A stretch of DNA of 64,000 nucleotides from Pseudomonas sp. JUb42 (lineage in GTDB: Bacteria; Pseudomonadota; Gammaproteobacteria; Pseudomonadales; Pseudomonadaceae), in the NCBI RefSeq assembly GCF_024807945.1, contig NZ_JANUFD010000002.1:124001-188000 (forward strand), written 5' to 3'. Positions 19,635 through 28,516 of this stretch are shown here, one piece after another (the stretch's first letter is position 1; each line of letters opens with the position of its first letter). The notes under the pieces were generated by a model. That model saw only the letters and a list, made by a program, of their open reading frames with translations. It made no database searches and was not told the DNA's origin. Made by a program: the position numbers and the translations under genes.

Positions 19635-20723
19635 ATGAGTAACACGATGGCCGATCTACCGATTAACGACCTTAACGTCTCGTCCAACGAGACGCTGATC
19701 ACCCCGGATCAGCTCAAACGCGAGATCCCCCTGACCGACGCCGCCTTGCACACAGTGAGCAAGGGTCGCGAAGTGATCCGCAACATCCTCGATGGCAAGG
19801 ATCATCGCCTGTTCATCGTGATCGGCCCGTGCTCGATCCACGATATCAAGGCAGCCCACGAGTACGCCGAGCGCCTCAAGGCCCTGGCGGCCGAGGTGTC
19901 CGACACCCTGTACCTGGTCATGCGCGTGTACTTCGAAAAACCGCGCACCACCGTGGGCTGGAAAGGCCTGATCAACGATCCGTACCTGGATGACTCGTTC
20001 AAGATCCAGGACGGTCTGCATATCGGCCGCCAACTGCTGCTGGACCTGGCTGAAATGGGCCTGCCTACCGCCACTGAAGCCCTCGACCCGATCTCCCCGC
20101 AATATCTGCAGGACCTGATCAGCTGGTCGGCCATCGGCGCGCGCACAACCGAATCCCAGACCCACCGGGAAATGGCTTCCGGTCTGTCCTCGGCCGTCGG
20201 CTTCAAGAACGGCACCGATGGTGGCCTGACAGTGGCGATCAACGCCCTGCAGTCGGTTTCCAGCCCGCACCGTTTCCTCGGCATCAACCAGGAAGGTGGC
20301 GTGTCCATCGTCACTACCAAGGGCAATGCCTATGGTCACGTGGTCCTGCGCGGCGGCAATGGCAAGCCAAACTATGATTCGGTCAGCGTCGCCCTCTGCG
20401 AGCAGGCCCTGAACAAAGCGAAGATTCGCCCGAACATCATGGTCGACTGCAGCCACGCCAACTCCAACAAGGATCCGGCCCTGCAACCGCTGGTCATGGA
20501 AAACGTCGCCAACCAGATCTTGGAAGGCAACAACTCGATCATCGGCCTGATGGTTGAAAGCCACCTGAACTGGGGCTGCCAGGCGATTCCCAAGGATTTG
20601 TCCGAGTTGCAGTACGGCGTCTCCGTTACCGATGCCTGCATCGACTGGGACAGCACCGAGAAAACCCTGCGCGGCATGCACGCCAAGCTCAAGGACGTTC
20701 TGCCCAAGCGCGAACGCACCTGA
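19635..20723 (+). CDS. 3-deoxy-7-phosphoheptulonate (DAHP) synthase, class I
   Basis: The first enzyme of the shikimate pathway, joining phosphoenolpyruvate and erythrose 4-phosphate. The protein has the AroF/G/H blocks LFIVIGPCSIHD, MRVYFEKPRTTVGWKGLIND, TEALDPISPQYLQDL, SWSAIGARTTESQTHREMAS and IMVDCSHANSNKD. About 362 residues if started at ATG 19635; an ATG at 19647 (MADLPINDLNV) is also possible and matches the common Pseudomonas start. Which aromatic amino acid inhibits it cannot be read with certainty, so no symbol is given. A strong terminator follows. Confidence 0.92.
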   Translation: MSNTMADLPINDLNVSSNETLITPDQLKREIPLTDAALHTVSKGREVIRNILDGKDHRLFIVIGPCSIHDIKAAHEYAERLKALAAEVSDTLYLVMRVYFEKPRTTVGWKGLINDPYLDDSFKIQDGLHIGRQLLLDLAEMGLPTATEALDPISPQYLQDLISWSAIGARTTESQTHREMASGLSSAVGFKNGTDGGLTVAINALQSVSSPHRFLGINQEGGVSIVTTKGNAYGHVVLRGGNGKPNYDSVSVALCEQALNKAKIRPNIMVDCSHANSNKDPALQPLVMENVANQILEGNNSIIGLMVESHLNWGCQAIPKDLSELQYGVSVTDACIDWDSTEKTLRGMHAKLKDVLPKRERT

Positions 20724-20736
20724 TCAACGCGCACAC

Positions 20737-20767
20737 AAAAACGCCGAGCATCTGCTCGGCGTTTTTC
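20737..20767 (+). terminator. intrinsic terminator of the DAHP synthase gene
   Basis: AACGCCGAGCA and its exact complement TGCTCGGCGTT form an 11-base stem with a two-base loop, preceded by A residues and followed by a T run. It could serve both the upstream gene and the oppositely oriented acetyltransferase gene. Confidence 0.9.
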
Positions 20768-20794
20768 ATTCAGTTGCAGCCTGCAATCAATATG

Positions 20795-21076
20795 TCAGAT
20801 CTTCGCCGCCTGACGCTGATTACGCTCCATGTAACGCTCGACATACGAACACGAAGGAATGACGGTGTAGCCCATGCTCTCGGCATAGTCCAGAGCCTGT
20901 TCGGTCAGCGCCGCCGCAATCCCCCGGCCCCGCAGAGCATTGGGGACAAAGGTTCGATAGATGTCCAGAGTCTGTTTGCCCAGGTCCATATAAGTCAGGT
21001 AGGCACGATGACCATCTATGCTGATTTCGAACTGGTGACCGGTCTGATCATGGTGGATCGACAGCGCCTCGCTCAT
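20795..21076 (-). CDS. small GNAT-type acetyltransferase (YjdJ-like)
   Basis: A 93-residue protein of the short N-acetyltransferase family (PF14542 type). The acetyl-CoA loop appears as VPNALRGRGIAAALTEQALD, followed by YTVIPSCSYVERYMERN, the family's conserved end. Two ATGs lie side by side (21079, 21076) after AGGAGT; the second has the better spacing. The substrate is unknown. It ends facing the DAHP synthase terminator. Confidence 0.85.
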   Translation of the reverse strand: MSEALSIHHDQTGHQFEISIDGHRAYLTYMDLGKQTLDIYRTFVPNALRGRGIAAALTEQALDYAESMGYTVIPSCSYVERYMERNQRQAAKI

Positions 21077-21663
21077 CATTACTCCTCGCGGGTCTTGGAA
21101 TTTGACCCCTACCTTACCGATGTTTTTCCGGCGAAGGAACATCTACGCCACCCCGTGCCTGTTTTGGACACCGAGACGAGCCTGTGAATCTCCAACAAAA
21201 CAGCACCTGCAAATAGTAGGCGTCATTTGTGAATATGCTCAAGCGCAGCGACCGTAAAAGAGCACGACCGAATATCCGATTGACCGGACACTTTGCAACG
21301 AACATTGCCGGGACTGCCGATTGAGACGCTACGCTGATTTGAAAGTCACCGATTGTTCAGCTAAACAGGGAAAGTCTGTTCATGCGCACACGCCCGGAAC
21401 TCATGGCGCGGGGCAATGACTAATGCACATTGCCACTATTTAGCACGTTCCTTCCAGACACCCGTGCCGGGCGGAGCAGGCTGGATATTTTTCATACAAA
21501 GCGCATGAAAAGTCTGTCGGAAGGCTTTCAAACCCAAGAAATTGTGGGCTTCTTGCGCTTCGTCAGTTTACTTACTACAAACAATGGGTAGTATGTACGC
21601 CGGTCATTTTCTCACTTTCGAGAGATGACTAATTTGATTGAAAAGTCCTTGAAGGGGAACACG
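21077..21663. other. long non-coding stretch upstream of oprI
   Basis: The 587 bases between the acetyltransferase and oprI hold no supported gene. TTTTCAT (21489-21495) and ATGAAAA (21505-21511) form an inverted repeat. CAAGAA and TTCTTG flank ATTGTGGGC near 21536-21556. A weak promoter-like pair TTGCGC and TACAAA, 17 bases apart, lies near 21554-21583. These probably belong to the promoter and 5' leader of the abundant oprI message. A 63-codon open frame at 21114-21305 has no coding support. Confidence 0.5.
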
Positions 21664-21915
21664 ATGAACAACGTTCTGAAATTCTCTGCTCTGGCTCTGG
21701 CCGCAGTTCTGGCCACCGGTTGCAGCAGCGTATCCAAAGAAACCGAAGCTCGTCTGACTGCTACCGAAGACGCAGCAGCTCGTGCACAAGCTCGTGCTGA
21801 TGAAGCCTATCGTAAGGCTGATGAAGCTCTGGCTGCTGCTCAGAAAGCTCAGCAAACTGCTGACGAAGCCAACGAGCGCGCTCTGCGCATGCTCGACAAG
21901 GCTAGCCGCAAGTAA
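21664..21915 (+). CDS. oprI: major outer membrane lipoprotein OprI
   Basis: OprI is the Lpp-like murein lipoprotein of Pseudomonas and one of its most abundant proteins. The 83 residues contain a signal peptide with lipobox LATGC (lipidated Cys20) and an alanine-rich heptad-repeat helix that forms a coiled coil ([20 protein letters not shown]). The C-terminal lysine in ASRK is the residue that can be joined to peptidoglycan. AAGGGG precedes the ATG. An L,D-transpeptidase of the family that makes such links is the convergent neighbour. Confidence 0.97.
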   Translation: MNNVLKFSALALAAVLATGCSSVSKETEARLTATEDAAARAQARADEAYRKADEALAAAQKAQQTADEANERALRMLDKASRK

Positions 21916-21940
21916 GAATCCCTCGGGATTATTGCTGATA

Positions 21941-21971
21941 AGCCGACCCGTTTACGGGTCGGCTTTTTTTT
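21941..21971 (+). terminator. intrinsic terminator of oprI
   Basis: AGCCGACCCG and CGGGTCGGCT form a perfect 10-base stem with loop TTTA, followed by a run of T residues, 26 bases after the oprI stop. Confidence 0.95.
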
Positions 21972-22003
21972 GCCCGGCTTTTACTGACTGCCAATACAGC
22001 CCC

Positions 22004-22093
22004 TGTGGGAGCCGGCTTGCTGGCGATGACGGCGGCACATCCGATAAAGATGTCGCCTGTTATACCGCTATCGCCAGCAAGCCGGCTCCCACA
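22004..22093. repeat. paired REP palindrome, GTGGGAGCCGGCTTGCTG family (copy 7)
   Basis: Arms TGTGGGAGCCGGCTTGCTGG and its complement (CCAGCAAGCCGGCTCCCACA) form a third arm type. It lies between the oprI terminator and the end of the L,D-transpeptidase gene. Confidence 0.9.
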
Positions 22094-22119
22094 AGTCCAA
22101 GTTCCAATTCAGAAGGCGG

Positions 22120-23082
22120 TTACTGCAGGATTACCTGCGGCTGTGCCGCAACAGCAGCGCCCGGCTCACCGATTTCAACCGGCATGCCGTCCTCGGCCGC
22201 CACCACGTCACGCACCTGATCCCAGTTCATGCGCAGGTTGGTCGACAGATCGTCACGCTTGAGCAGGGCGTTGATCACTGCCGTGTGCTTGTCGACAATC
22301 GACGGGTTGCCGTTGTCATCCAGCGGCGCATGGGCTTCAAGGAAGACCTTGCCGCCACTGCGACCGAACTTGTACGGCTCGCTCATGATGCGCACGGTAG
22401 TGCCGACCGGAACCATGTCAGCCATTTCCAGTACGTTGTTGTTGTACATGCGGAAGCAGCCGTGGCTGGTGCGCATGCCAATACCGAACTTCTTGTCGGA
22501 ACCGTGGATCAGGTAACCCGGCAGGCCCAGGCCGAATTTGAACGGGCCCAGCGGGTTGTCCGGACCGGCCGGCACCACCGCAGGCAGGATATCGCCGTCG
22601 GCAGCGTGCTCGGCGCGTACCGAAGCCGGTGGCGTCCAGGTCGGGCGCGGGGTCTTGGCGGTGATCTTGGTGGTGGAAACCGGTGAACCCCAGCCCTCGC
22701 GACCGATGCCCAGCGGGAAGGTGTACACCACGTTACGCCCTTTCGGGTAGTAGTAGAGGCGGTATTCGGCCAGGTTGATGACGATGCCTTCACGCGGGCC
22801 CGGCGGCAGAATGAAGCGGGTCGGCAGGACGATCTGGGTGCCCGCACCCGGCAGCCAGGCATCGACGCCCGGGTTGGCGGCGATCATTTCCAGGTAGCCC
22901 AGGTCGTACTTGGTGCCGATATCGGCGAAGGTATCTTCGTATTTAGCGGTAATTGTCTGGACCTGGCCGATGATGTCTTCACCGGGCGGCGGCAGCGGGA
23001 ATTCCAGGGCCGAAGCGGGACCGACCGCACACAGTGCAGCGAACGACAGACAGCGGGTAACGGCTGGAATGCGCGACAACAT
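22120..23082 (-). CDS. L,D-transpeptidase (ErfK/YbiS/YcfS type)
   Basis: A 320-residue exported enzyme that forms or exchanges peptidoglycan cross-links at diaminopimelate, or attaches Lpp-type lipoproteins. The signal peptide spans residues 1-25 (ends ASA). A LysM-like segment follows (about 40-90, IGTKYDLGYLEMIAANPGVD), then the YkuD catalytic domain with H193 and the SHGC motif at 206-209 (catalytic Cys209). The C-terminal tail is of the type seen in Lpp-attaching enzymes of enterobacteria. It converges on oprI, which ends in lysine, so attachment of OprI is a reasonable guess. Confidence 0.92.
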   Translation of the reverse strand: MLSRIPAVTRCLSFAALCAVGPASALEFPLPPPGEDIIGQVQTITAKYEDTFADIGTKYDLGYLEMIAANPGVDAWLPGAGTQIVLPTRFILPPGPREGIVINLAEYRLYYYPKGRNVVYTFPLGIGREGWGSPVSTTKITAKTPRPTWTPPASVRAEHAADGDILPAVVPAGPDNPLGPFKFGLGLPGYLIHGSDKKFGIGMRTSHGCFRMYNNNVLEMADMVPVGTTVRIMSEPYKFGRSGGKVFLEAHAPLDDNGNPSIVDKHTAVINALLKRDDLSTNLRMNWDQVRDVVAAEDGMPVEIGEPGAAVAAQPQVILQ

Positions 23083-23200
23083 CCGGGAAATCCTTGGGAC
23101 AAAAGAGGGAAAAGTAGCGAATTGTACACCGCCTCTCGCCCGCAGGGAGACAGCAAAGTGTTGCCTGACAAGAGTTTCATGATGGGCCCGGGCCCTGGGA

Positions 23201-23482
23201 CTAGAGTTCCGGCCAGATCGGGTTCATGCCGCGGCGCTGGGCATCGAGAATCGCCTTGCACAACGGGCAGAAACGCTCGTCGCGCAGGGCTTCGGCAGCC
23301 ACCCCGGACCAGCGTGGCTGTGCGGGCAACAGGGTGCCACACAACGTGCGATCCACCGAACCGCCCAGCTCAAGCTGTCGTGCCACCACATGCACCTTGA
23401 TTTCCTGGCAGGCGAACAGGTCGAGCTGCTCGTCAGGCTCGATCAGTTGATAGGCATACAGGGACCAGGCGGGACGTGGCAT
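23201..23482 (-). CDS. conserved hypothetical protein with CxxC pair
   Basis: A 93-residue protein starting MPRPAWSLYAYQLIEPDEQL. A cysteine in LACQEI is followed by another in TLCGTLL and a CxxC in RFCPLCKAI, which may bind a metal. It has no signal peptide and no membrane segment. The frame is open to 23509, but the ATG at 23482 gives a more natural start. It lies between the L,D-transpeptidase and tesA, all on the minus strand. I do not recognise a function. Confidence 0.7.
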   Translation of the reverse strand: MPRPAWSLYAYQLIEPDEQLDLFACQEIKVHVVARQLELGGSVDRTLCGTLLPAQPRWSGVAAEALRDERFCPLCKAILDAQRRGMNPIWPEL

Positions 23483-23547
23483 CAGGGGCTCCAAATCGGG
23501 GCGCCACATTATCCGAAAGCCCCCGACTAGAAAAGCCTGCAGAGGTG

Positions 23548-24153
23548 TTAAAGCAGGGGTTTAAGCGTCGGCCAGACGTTATCCAGCAACTTGCCCTGGG
23601 CCGCCACCGCCGGATGCAGCCCATCGGCCTGCATCAACTCGGGAATCCCGCCAATGCCCTCGAGGAAAAACGGCACCAGAGCGATCTTCTTCTCTTCGGC
23701 CAGACTGCCGTACACCGCCGCAAACGCCTGGGTGTAACGGGCACCGTAATTCGGTGGCAAACGCATGCCCAGCAACAGCACTTTGGCTCCCGCTGCCCTG
23801 GAGCTGTCGATCATCGATGAAAGGTTTTGTTGCAATTGTGCAGGCGGCTGCCCGCGCAGGCCGTCATTGCCACCCAGTTCGAGGATCACCAGGTCCGGCT
23901 TGTGCTCTGCAAGCAGCGCTGGCAGCCGCGCCTGGCCTCCACCACTGGTATCGCCGCTGACCGAGGCATTGATCACCTTATCGTCGAAGCCTTGCTGCTT
24001 GAGCCGCTGCTCAAGCAGCGATACCCACCCAAGGCGGGTATCCAGGCCGAAAGCCGCGCTGATACTATCGCCAACGATCAGCACCGTGCCCGCCGCCGCT
24101 GTTTGCGATAACAGCCATAACATCAGGCCTGCACTTAAAAACCACGCACGCAT
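23548..24153 (-). CDS. tesA: TesA-type GDSL esterase / lysophospholipase L1
   Basis: A 201-residue periplasmic SGNH hydrolase (thioesterase I, protease I, lysophospholipase L1 activity in the family). The signal peptide covers residues 1-21 (ends AAAG). Block I is VGDSISAAFGL with nucleophile Ser30, the block III asparagine is in LGGNDGLRG, and block V is ADGLHP with the catalytic Asp and His. GGAG six bases before the ATG at 24153 decides the start. The start codon lies only 10 bases from that of the divergent ABC gene, the tesA-ybbA arrangement known from enterobacteria. Confidence 0.93.
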   Translation of the reverse strand: MRAWFLSAGLMLWLLSQTAAAGTVLIVGDSISAAFGLDTRLGWVSLLEQRLKQQGFDDKVINASVSGDTSGGGQARLPALLAEHKPDLVILELGGNDGLRGQPPAQLQQNLSSMIDSSRAAGAKVLLLGMRLPPNYGARYTQAFAAVYGSLAEEKKIALVPFFLEGIGGIPELMQADGLHPAVAAQGKLLDNVWPTLKPLL

Positions 24154-24163
24154 CGGATTCTCC

Positions 24164-24847
24164 ATGAGTGAAAGTATTCTCAGTGCCCGAAACCTCAGCA
24201 AAGTGGTTCCCAGCACCGAAGGTGATCTGACCATCCTGCACGAACTCTCTCTGGAACTGAACAAGGGCGACTCTTTGGCCATCGTCGGCGCCTCGGGTTC
24301 CGGCAAGTCGACGCTGCTCGGCCTGCTCGCCGGTCTCGACCTGCCCAGCGCCGGCTCCGTGATACTGGCCGGGCGTGATCTCAGCCAGCTGGACGAAGAC
24401 CAGCGCGCCCGGGTACGGGCCGAAAATGTCGGTTTCGTGTTCCAGTCGTTCCAGTTGCTCGACAGCCTCAATGCCCTGGAAAACGTCATGCTGCCCATGG
24501 AACTGGAGGGCCGCAAGGATGCCCGGGAACACGCGCGCAATCTGCTGGAACGGGTCGGCCTCGGCCAACGCCTGACCCACACCCCGCGCCAGCTGTCCGG
24601 TGGCGAACAACAGCGCGTCGCCCTGGCCAGGGCCTTTGCCGCTGATCCTGCGGTATTGTTTGCCGACGAACCCACCGGCAACCTCGACAGCCATACCGGC
24701 GAACGGATCAGCGACCTGCTGTTCGAACTGAACAAGGAACGCCAGACCACTCTGGTGCTGGTGACCCACGATGAGCGCCTGGCGCACCGTTGCCGCCGCC
24801 TGATCCGCCTTGAAGGTGGCCGCCTGGCCACCCCACTGGAGCCCTGA
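24164..24847 (+). CDS. ABC transporter ATP-binding protein (YbbA-like, LolD family)
   Basis: A 227-residue ATPase with Walker A GASGSGKST (about residues 43-51), Q-loop FVFQSFQLL, signature LSGGEQQRVALARA, Walker B VLFADEPTGNLDS and the switch histidine in VLVTHD. It belongs to the LolD/MacB/YbbA group that works with FtsX-type permeases. It overlaps the next gene by one base (TGATG), so the two form one transporter. The start at 24164 is close to the divergent tesA start, so its promoter must lie inside tesA. Confidence 0.92.
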   Translation: MSESILSARNLSKVVPSTEGDLTILHELSLELNKGDSLAIVGASGSGKSTLLGLLAGLDLPSAGSVILAGRDLSQLDEDQRARVRAENVGFVFQSFQLLDSLNALENVMLPMELEGRKDAREHARNLLERVGLGQRLTHTPRQLSGGEQQRVALARAFAADPAVLFADEPTGNLDSHTGERISDLLFELNKERQTTLVLVTHDERLAHRCRRLIRLEGGRLATPLEP

Positions 24848-27357
24848 TGGCCCGATTGCCGTTGCTGCGCCTGTTCACCCTCGCCTGCCGCCAGCTGTTG
24901 CGCGATGCCCGCGCCGGGGAACTGCGGGTGCTGTTTTTCGCCTTGGTCGTGGCTGTGGCTGCCAGTACCGCCATCGGCTACTTCGGTGCCCGGCTCAATG
25001 GCGCCATGTTGCTGCGGGCCACTGAGTTTCTCGGCGCCGATCTGGTCCTGGAAGGCTCCAGCCCGGCAAAAGCCGAGCAAATCGAGGCCGGTAGCAAACT
25101 TGCCCTGGATCATGCGCAAACGGTGGAGTTTTCCAGCGTAATCGCCACCGATACCGGTATTCAGCTGACCAGCGTCAAGGCCGTGGACCAGGCTTATCCG
25201 TTACGCGGCGAACTGAAAAGCGCCCCCGCGCCGTATCAGCAAGAAACTGCCGGTGGCGAGCCGCAGGCCGGGGAAGCCTGGGCCGAGTCGCGCCTGTTCG
25301 CCGCGCTGAACCTGAAAGTCGGCGACAGCATCGACGTCGGCTCCAAGACCCTGACCCTGACCCGGGTCCTCACCTACGAACCGGACCGCGCGGGCAATTT
25401 CTACAGCCTGACCCCGCGGGTGATGATCAACCTGGCGGATCTGCAAGCCACAGGCGTAGTCCAGCCGGGCAGCCGGGTCAGCTTCCGCGAGCTGTGGCGC
25501 GGCCCGGCCCCGGCGCTGGCGGCCTATAACAAGGCCATCGAGCCGGGCCTGGCGCCCAACCAGCGCCTGCGCGACGCCCGCGACGGCAACCAGCAGATCG
25601 GCGGCGCGCTGGGCAAGGCTGAGCGCTATCTGAACATGGCCAGTCTGGTCGCGGTGCTGCTGGCCGGTGTCGCTGTGGCGCTGTCGGCATCACGTTTCGC
25701 CAGTCGCCGCTTCGATGCCAGTGCCCTGCTGCGCTGTCTGGGCCTGTCCCGTGGCGAAGCCTTGACCCTGTTCAGCCTGCAACTGGCGATTCTCGGCGTC
25801 CTGGCCAGCCTCAGCGGCGCGATACTCGGCTGGCTGGCTCAATTGGGTCTGTTCTATCTGCTCGAAGGCCTGCTGCCCGCTTCCGTACCGCCAGGTGGCC
25901 TGCTGCCTGCCCTGGCCGGGATCGGCACCGGCCTGGTAGCCCTAGCCGGGTTTGCCCTGCCGCCTCTCGCGGCTCTGGGGCGGGTGCCGCCACTGCGGGT
26001 GTTGCGTCGCGACATGCTGCCGATTCCGCCCAGTTCCTGGCTGGTCTACGGCACCGCTCTGCTGGCTCTGGGCCTGATCATGTGGCGCCTGAGCCTGGAC
26101 TTGGTGCTGACTTTCGCCCTGCTCGGTGGCGGCGTAGTCGCGGCACTGATTCTCGGCGGCCTGATGCTGCTCCTGCTGAAAAGCCTGCGCCGCCTGCTGA
26201 TGGGCGCTTCCCTGCCCTGGCGCCTGGGCCTGGGACAACTGCTGCGCTATCCGTTGGCGGCCGCCGGGCAATCCCTGGCATTCGGCCTGATCCTGCTGTC
26301 CATGGGCTTGATCGCCCTGTTGCGCGGCGAGCTGCTCGACACCTGGCAGAATCAGTTGCCCAAGGACGCGCCCAACTATTTCGTGCTCAATATCCTGCCG
26401 GCGGACAAAGACAACTTCGCCGAGCGCCTGAGCCATCTGTCCAGTCATTCGGCGCCGTTATATCCGGTAATCCCAGGGCGACTGATCACCATTAACGGCA
26501 CCCCGGTCAGCCAGTTCGTGACCAAGGATTCCCGTGGGGAGAACGCCACCCAGCGCGACCTCAGCCTCACCTGGGCCGCCGACCTGCCGGAAGGCAACAC
26601 CATCACGGCGGGCAGCTGGTGGAATGCCGCAACCCCGGCGGCCGATGCCGTCCCAGGTGTGTCGGTGGAGGCCAAACTGGCAGAAAGCCTCCAGCTCAAG
26701 CTGGGCGACCATATGAGTTTCGTCATCGGCGGCATGACCCGGGAAGTGGTGGTGACCAGTTTGCGTACAGTGAACTGGGATACCTTTCAACCGAACTTCT
26801 TCATGATCTTCCAGCCCGGCACCCTGCAGGATCTGCCGACCACGTACCTGACCAGCTTCTACCTCGCGCCAGGCAACGATCAGGCCATCGTCGAGCTGTC
26901 CCGGACCTACCCGGCGGTGACCATTCTGCAAGTACAGGCGTTGCTCGAACAGCTGCGCAGCATCCTCGGCCAGGTGACGCTGGCGGTGCAGTACGTGCTG
27001 TTGTTCGTGCTGGCGGCGGGTCTGGCAGTGCTGTTTTCCGGCCTGCAGGCGACCCTCGATGAGCGCATCCGCCAGGGCGCCCTGCTGCGTGCCCTGGGTG
27101 CCGAACGCACTCTGCTGATCAAGGCCCGGCGCATCGAGTTCGGCCTGCTCGGCGCGGCCAGTGGCCTGCTGGCGGCACTGGGCTGTGAACTGGTGAGCTT
27201 CGTGCTGTACCGCTTTGCCTTCGACCTGCACTGGCATCCCCATGCCTGGCTGCTGTTGCTGCCGGTGATCGGTGCCTTGCTGGTGGGTGGTGCCGGAGTA
27301 TTCGGCACGCGTCGGGCATTGAATGTCAGCCCGCTGACCGTGTTGCGCGACGGTTGA
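24847..27357 (+). CDS. FtsX-type ABC permease (YbbP-like)
   Basis: An 836-residue inner membrane protein with two FtsX/MacB-type permease units. One helix lies near residues 20-45, then a periplasmic domain, then a helix cluster at about 250-500, a second periplasmic domain (EGNTITAGSWWN, VSVEAKLAESLQLKLGDHMS) and three helices at the end. It ends in the characteristic VSPLTVLRDG. With the YbbA-like ATPase and tesA it forms a conserved neighbourhood. The cargo is unknown; lipid or lipoprotein handling is likely from the family. Confidence 0.9.
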   Translation: MARLPLLRLFTLACRQLLRDARAGELRVLFFALVVAVAASTAIGYFGARLNGAMLLRATEFLGADLVLEGSSPAKAEQIEAGSKLALDHAQTVEFSSVIATDTGIQLTSVKAVDQAYPLRGELKSAPAPYQQETAGGEPQAGEAWAESRLFAALNLKVGDSIDVGSKTLTLTRVLTYEPDRAGNFYSLTPRVMINLADLQATGVVQPGSRVSFRELWRGPAPALAAYNKAIEPGLAPNQRLRDARDGNQQIGGALGKAERYLNMASLVAVLLAGVAVALSASRFASRRFDASALLRCLGLSRGEALTLFSLQLAILGVLASLSGAILGWLAQLGLFYLLEGLLPASVPPGGLLPALAGIGTGLVALAGFALPPLAALGRVPPLRVLRRDMLPIPPSSWLVYGTALLALGLIMWRLSLDLVLTFALLGGGVVAALILGGLMLLLLKSLRRLLMGASLPWRLGLGQLLRYPLAAAGQSLAFGLILLSMGLIALLRGELLDTWQNQLPKDAPNYFVLNILPADKDNFAERLSHLSSHSAPLYPVIPGRLITINGTPVSQFVTKDSRGENATQRDLSLTWAADLPEGNTITAGSWWNAATPAADAVPGVSVEAKLAESLQLKLGDHMSFVIGGMTREVVVTSLRTVNWDTFQPNFFMIFQPGTLQDLPTTYLTSFYLAPGNDQAIVELSRTYPAVTILQVQALLEQLRSILGQVTLAVQYVLLFVLAAGLAVLFSGLQATLDERIRQGALLRALGAERTLLIKARRIEFGLLGAASGLLAALGCELVSFVLYRFAFDLHWHPHAWLLLLPVIGALLVGGAGVFGTRRALNVSPLTVLRDG

Positions 27358-27364
27358 AGTAGCC

Positions 27365-27453
27365 GTGGGAGTGGGGCTTGCCCGCGAAAGCGGTGTGTCG
27401 GTCAATATTTCGTTGACTGACACACCGCCATCGCCAGCAAGCCGGCTCTCGCA
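27365..27453. repeat. chimeric REP element with mismatched arms (copy 8)
   Basis: The left arm (GTGGGAGTGGGGCTTGCCCG) resembles the second family, while the right arm (CAGCAAGCCGGCTCTCGCAG) resembles copy 7, so the ends pair only partly. The centre has its own small inverted repeat (GTGTGTCGGTCAA with TTGACTGACACAC). It lies between the convergent permease and greB genes. Confidence 0.8.
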
Positions 27454-27477
27454 GGTATTTCATTTCACGTCAAATAA

Positions 27478-27957
27478 TCATGGGGTTTTCGGGTAACTGA
27501 TCTCATTGATCCACCACAGCATCTCCCCCGTCGGGATCTGCACCAGCGCCTCGTCGCCGACTTCCTTCTTCAGCAACGCACGGGCCATGGGTGAGTCGAT
27601 GGAGATGTAGTCGTTACGCCCGTAGATCTCGTCATAGCCAACGATCCTGAATTTCTTGATCTCACCCTCTTCGTTCTCCACCTCGACCCAGGCGCCGAAG
27701 AAAACCTTGCCTTCCTGCTCCGGCGAATAGGCGACCACCCGCACATCTTCCAGGCGCTTGCGCAGGTAGCGCACGCGGCGGTCGATCTCGCGCAGCAGTT
27801 TCTTGTTGTACTGGTAATCGGCGTTTTCGCTGCGATCCCCCAGGGACGCGGCCCAGGTCACCTTACGCGTGGTGTCCGGGCGTTTCTCGCGCCACAGGTA
27901 ATCCAGTTCCTGCTTGAGGGCAGCATGCCCTTCCTGAGTGATGATGTTGGTGCTCAA
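27478..27957 (-). CDS. greB: transcription elongation factor GreB
   Basis: GreB enters the RNA polymerase secondary channel and stimulates cleavage of backtracked RNA. The 159-residue protein has the N-terminal coiled coil (ITQEGHAALKQELDYLWREK) with the acidic tip in GDRSENADYQYNKK, then the C-terminal FKBP-like domain with YGRNDYISIDSPMARALL. The start is a TTG at 27957 giving MSTNIITQEGH, with GGGGAAAG upstream. The long, strongly basic coiled coil favours GreB over GreA. Confidence 0.94.
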   Translation of the reverse strand: MSTNIITQEGHAALKQELDYLWREKRPDTTRKVTWAASLGDRSENADYQYNKKLLREIDRRVRYLRKRLEDVRVVAYSPEQEGKVFFGAWVEVENEEGEIKKFRIVGYDEIYGRNDYISIDSPMARALLKKEVGDEALVQIPTGEMLWWINEISYPKTP

Positions 27958-28014
27958 AGGTCTTTCCCCAGCCTGGCAACGCAGGCCGACATAGTATTTC
28001 GAGAAAGAACAACG

Positions 28015-28323
28015 TCAACCGCGGGTGATCAAACCCTGACGCGCGATACGCACCAGTTGGCGAACCACTTCTTCCAGATGCTCGGGCTGCGGCGCCTGAA
28101 TCACCGCCAGGTCGAACTGGTCGTTGGCGAAGTTGGCCAGAGGCTGCCAGTTATCGACGAACTGGATCAAAAAAGCGTGGGGACGGCCCTTGCGCTTGGG
28201 CCAGCCATCGAGATAGCGCAACAGCGTGGGCTGATGGGAGCCACCGAGAAGGATTTTCGGGTTGCGACGTTGCAGCGGAGAAGTGAACGGGGAAAGACGA
28301 ACGAGGGGGCGCAGGGTGCTCAT
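28015..28323 (-). CDS. conserved hypothetical protein
   Basis: A 102-residue protein, MSTLRPLVRLSPFTSPLQRR at the start, rich in basic residues at the N-terminus and with an acidic, leucine-rich second half (PEHLEEVVRQLVRIARQG). No signal peptide, membrane segment or known motif is visible. It lies 57 bases upstream of greB on the same strand and may be co-transcribed with it. The ATG at 28323 is preferred over an upstream in-frame start. No function is proposed. Confidence 0.6.
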   Translation of the reverse strand: MSTLRPLVRLSPFTSPLQRRNPKILLGGSHQPTLLRYLDGWPKRKGRPHAFLIQFVDNWQPLANFANDQFDLAVIQAPQPEHLEEVVRQLVRIARQGLITRG

Positions 28324-28516
28324 GGGTGGTTTCTCTGCCTCAGGGTTCCGCTGGGCAGCGGTGAGAGGCGACACCGGACCAACGCTTTAGCGGTATTTCG
28401 ATGGGTTCTCACCCACCTGGCGCCCCGCAAGTAGTTGTTTAAATCGGCGCAAGATCAGCATCCTAGAGAAGGCGATGAGGGGTTGTCAAATGGAGCGAAT
28501 ACACAGCACACACTCT

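Noticed and set aside
21114..21305. 63-codon frame upstream of oprI
   Set aside because: It has no ribosome binding site, overlaps the acetyltransferase upstream region and has no recognisable composition.
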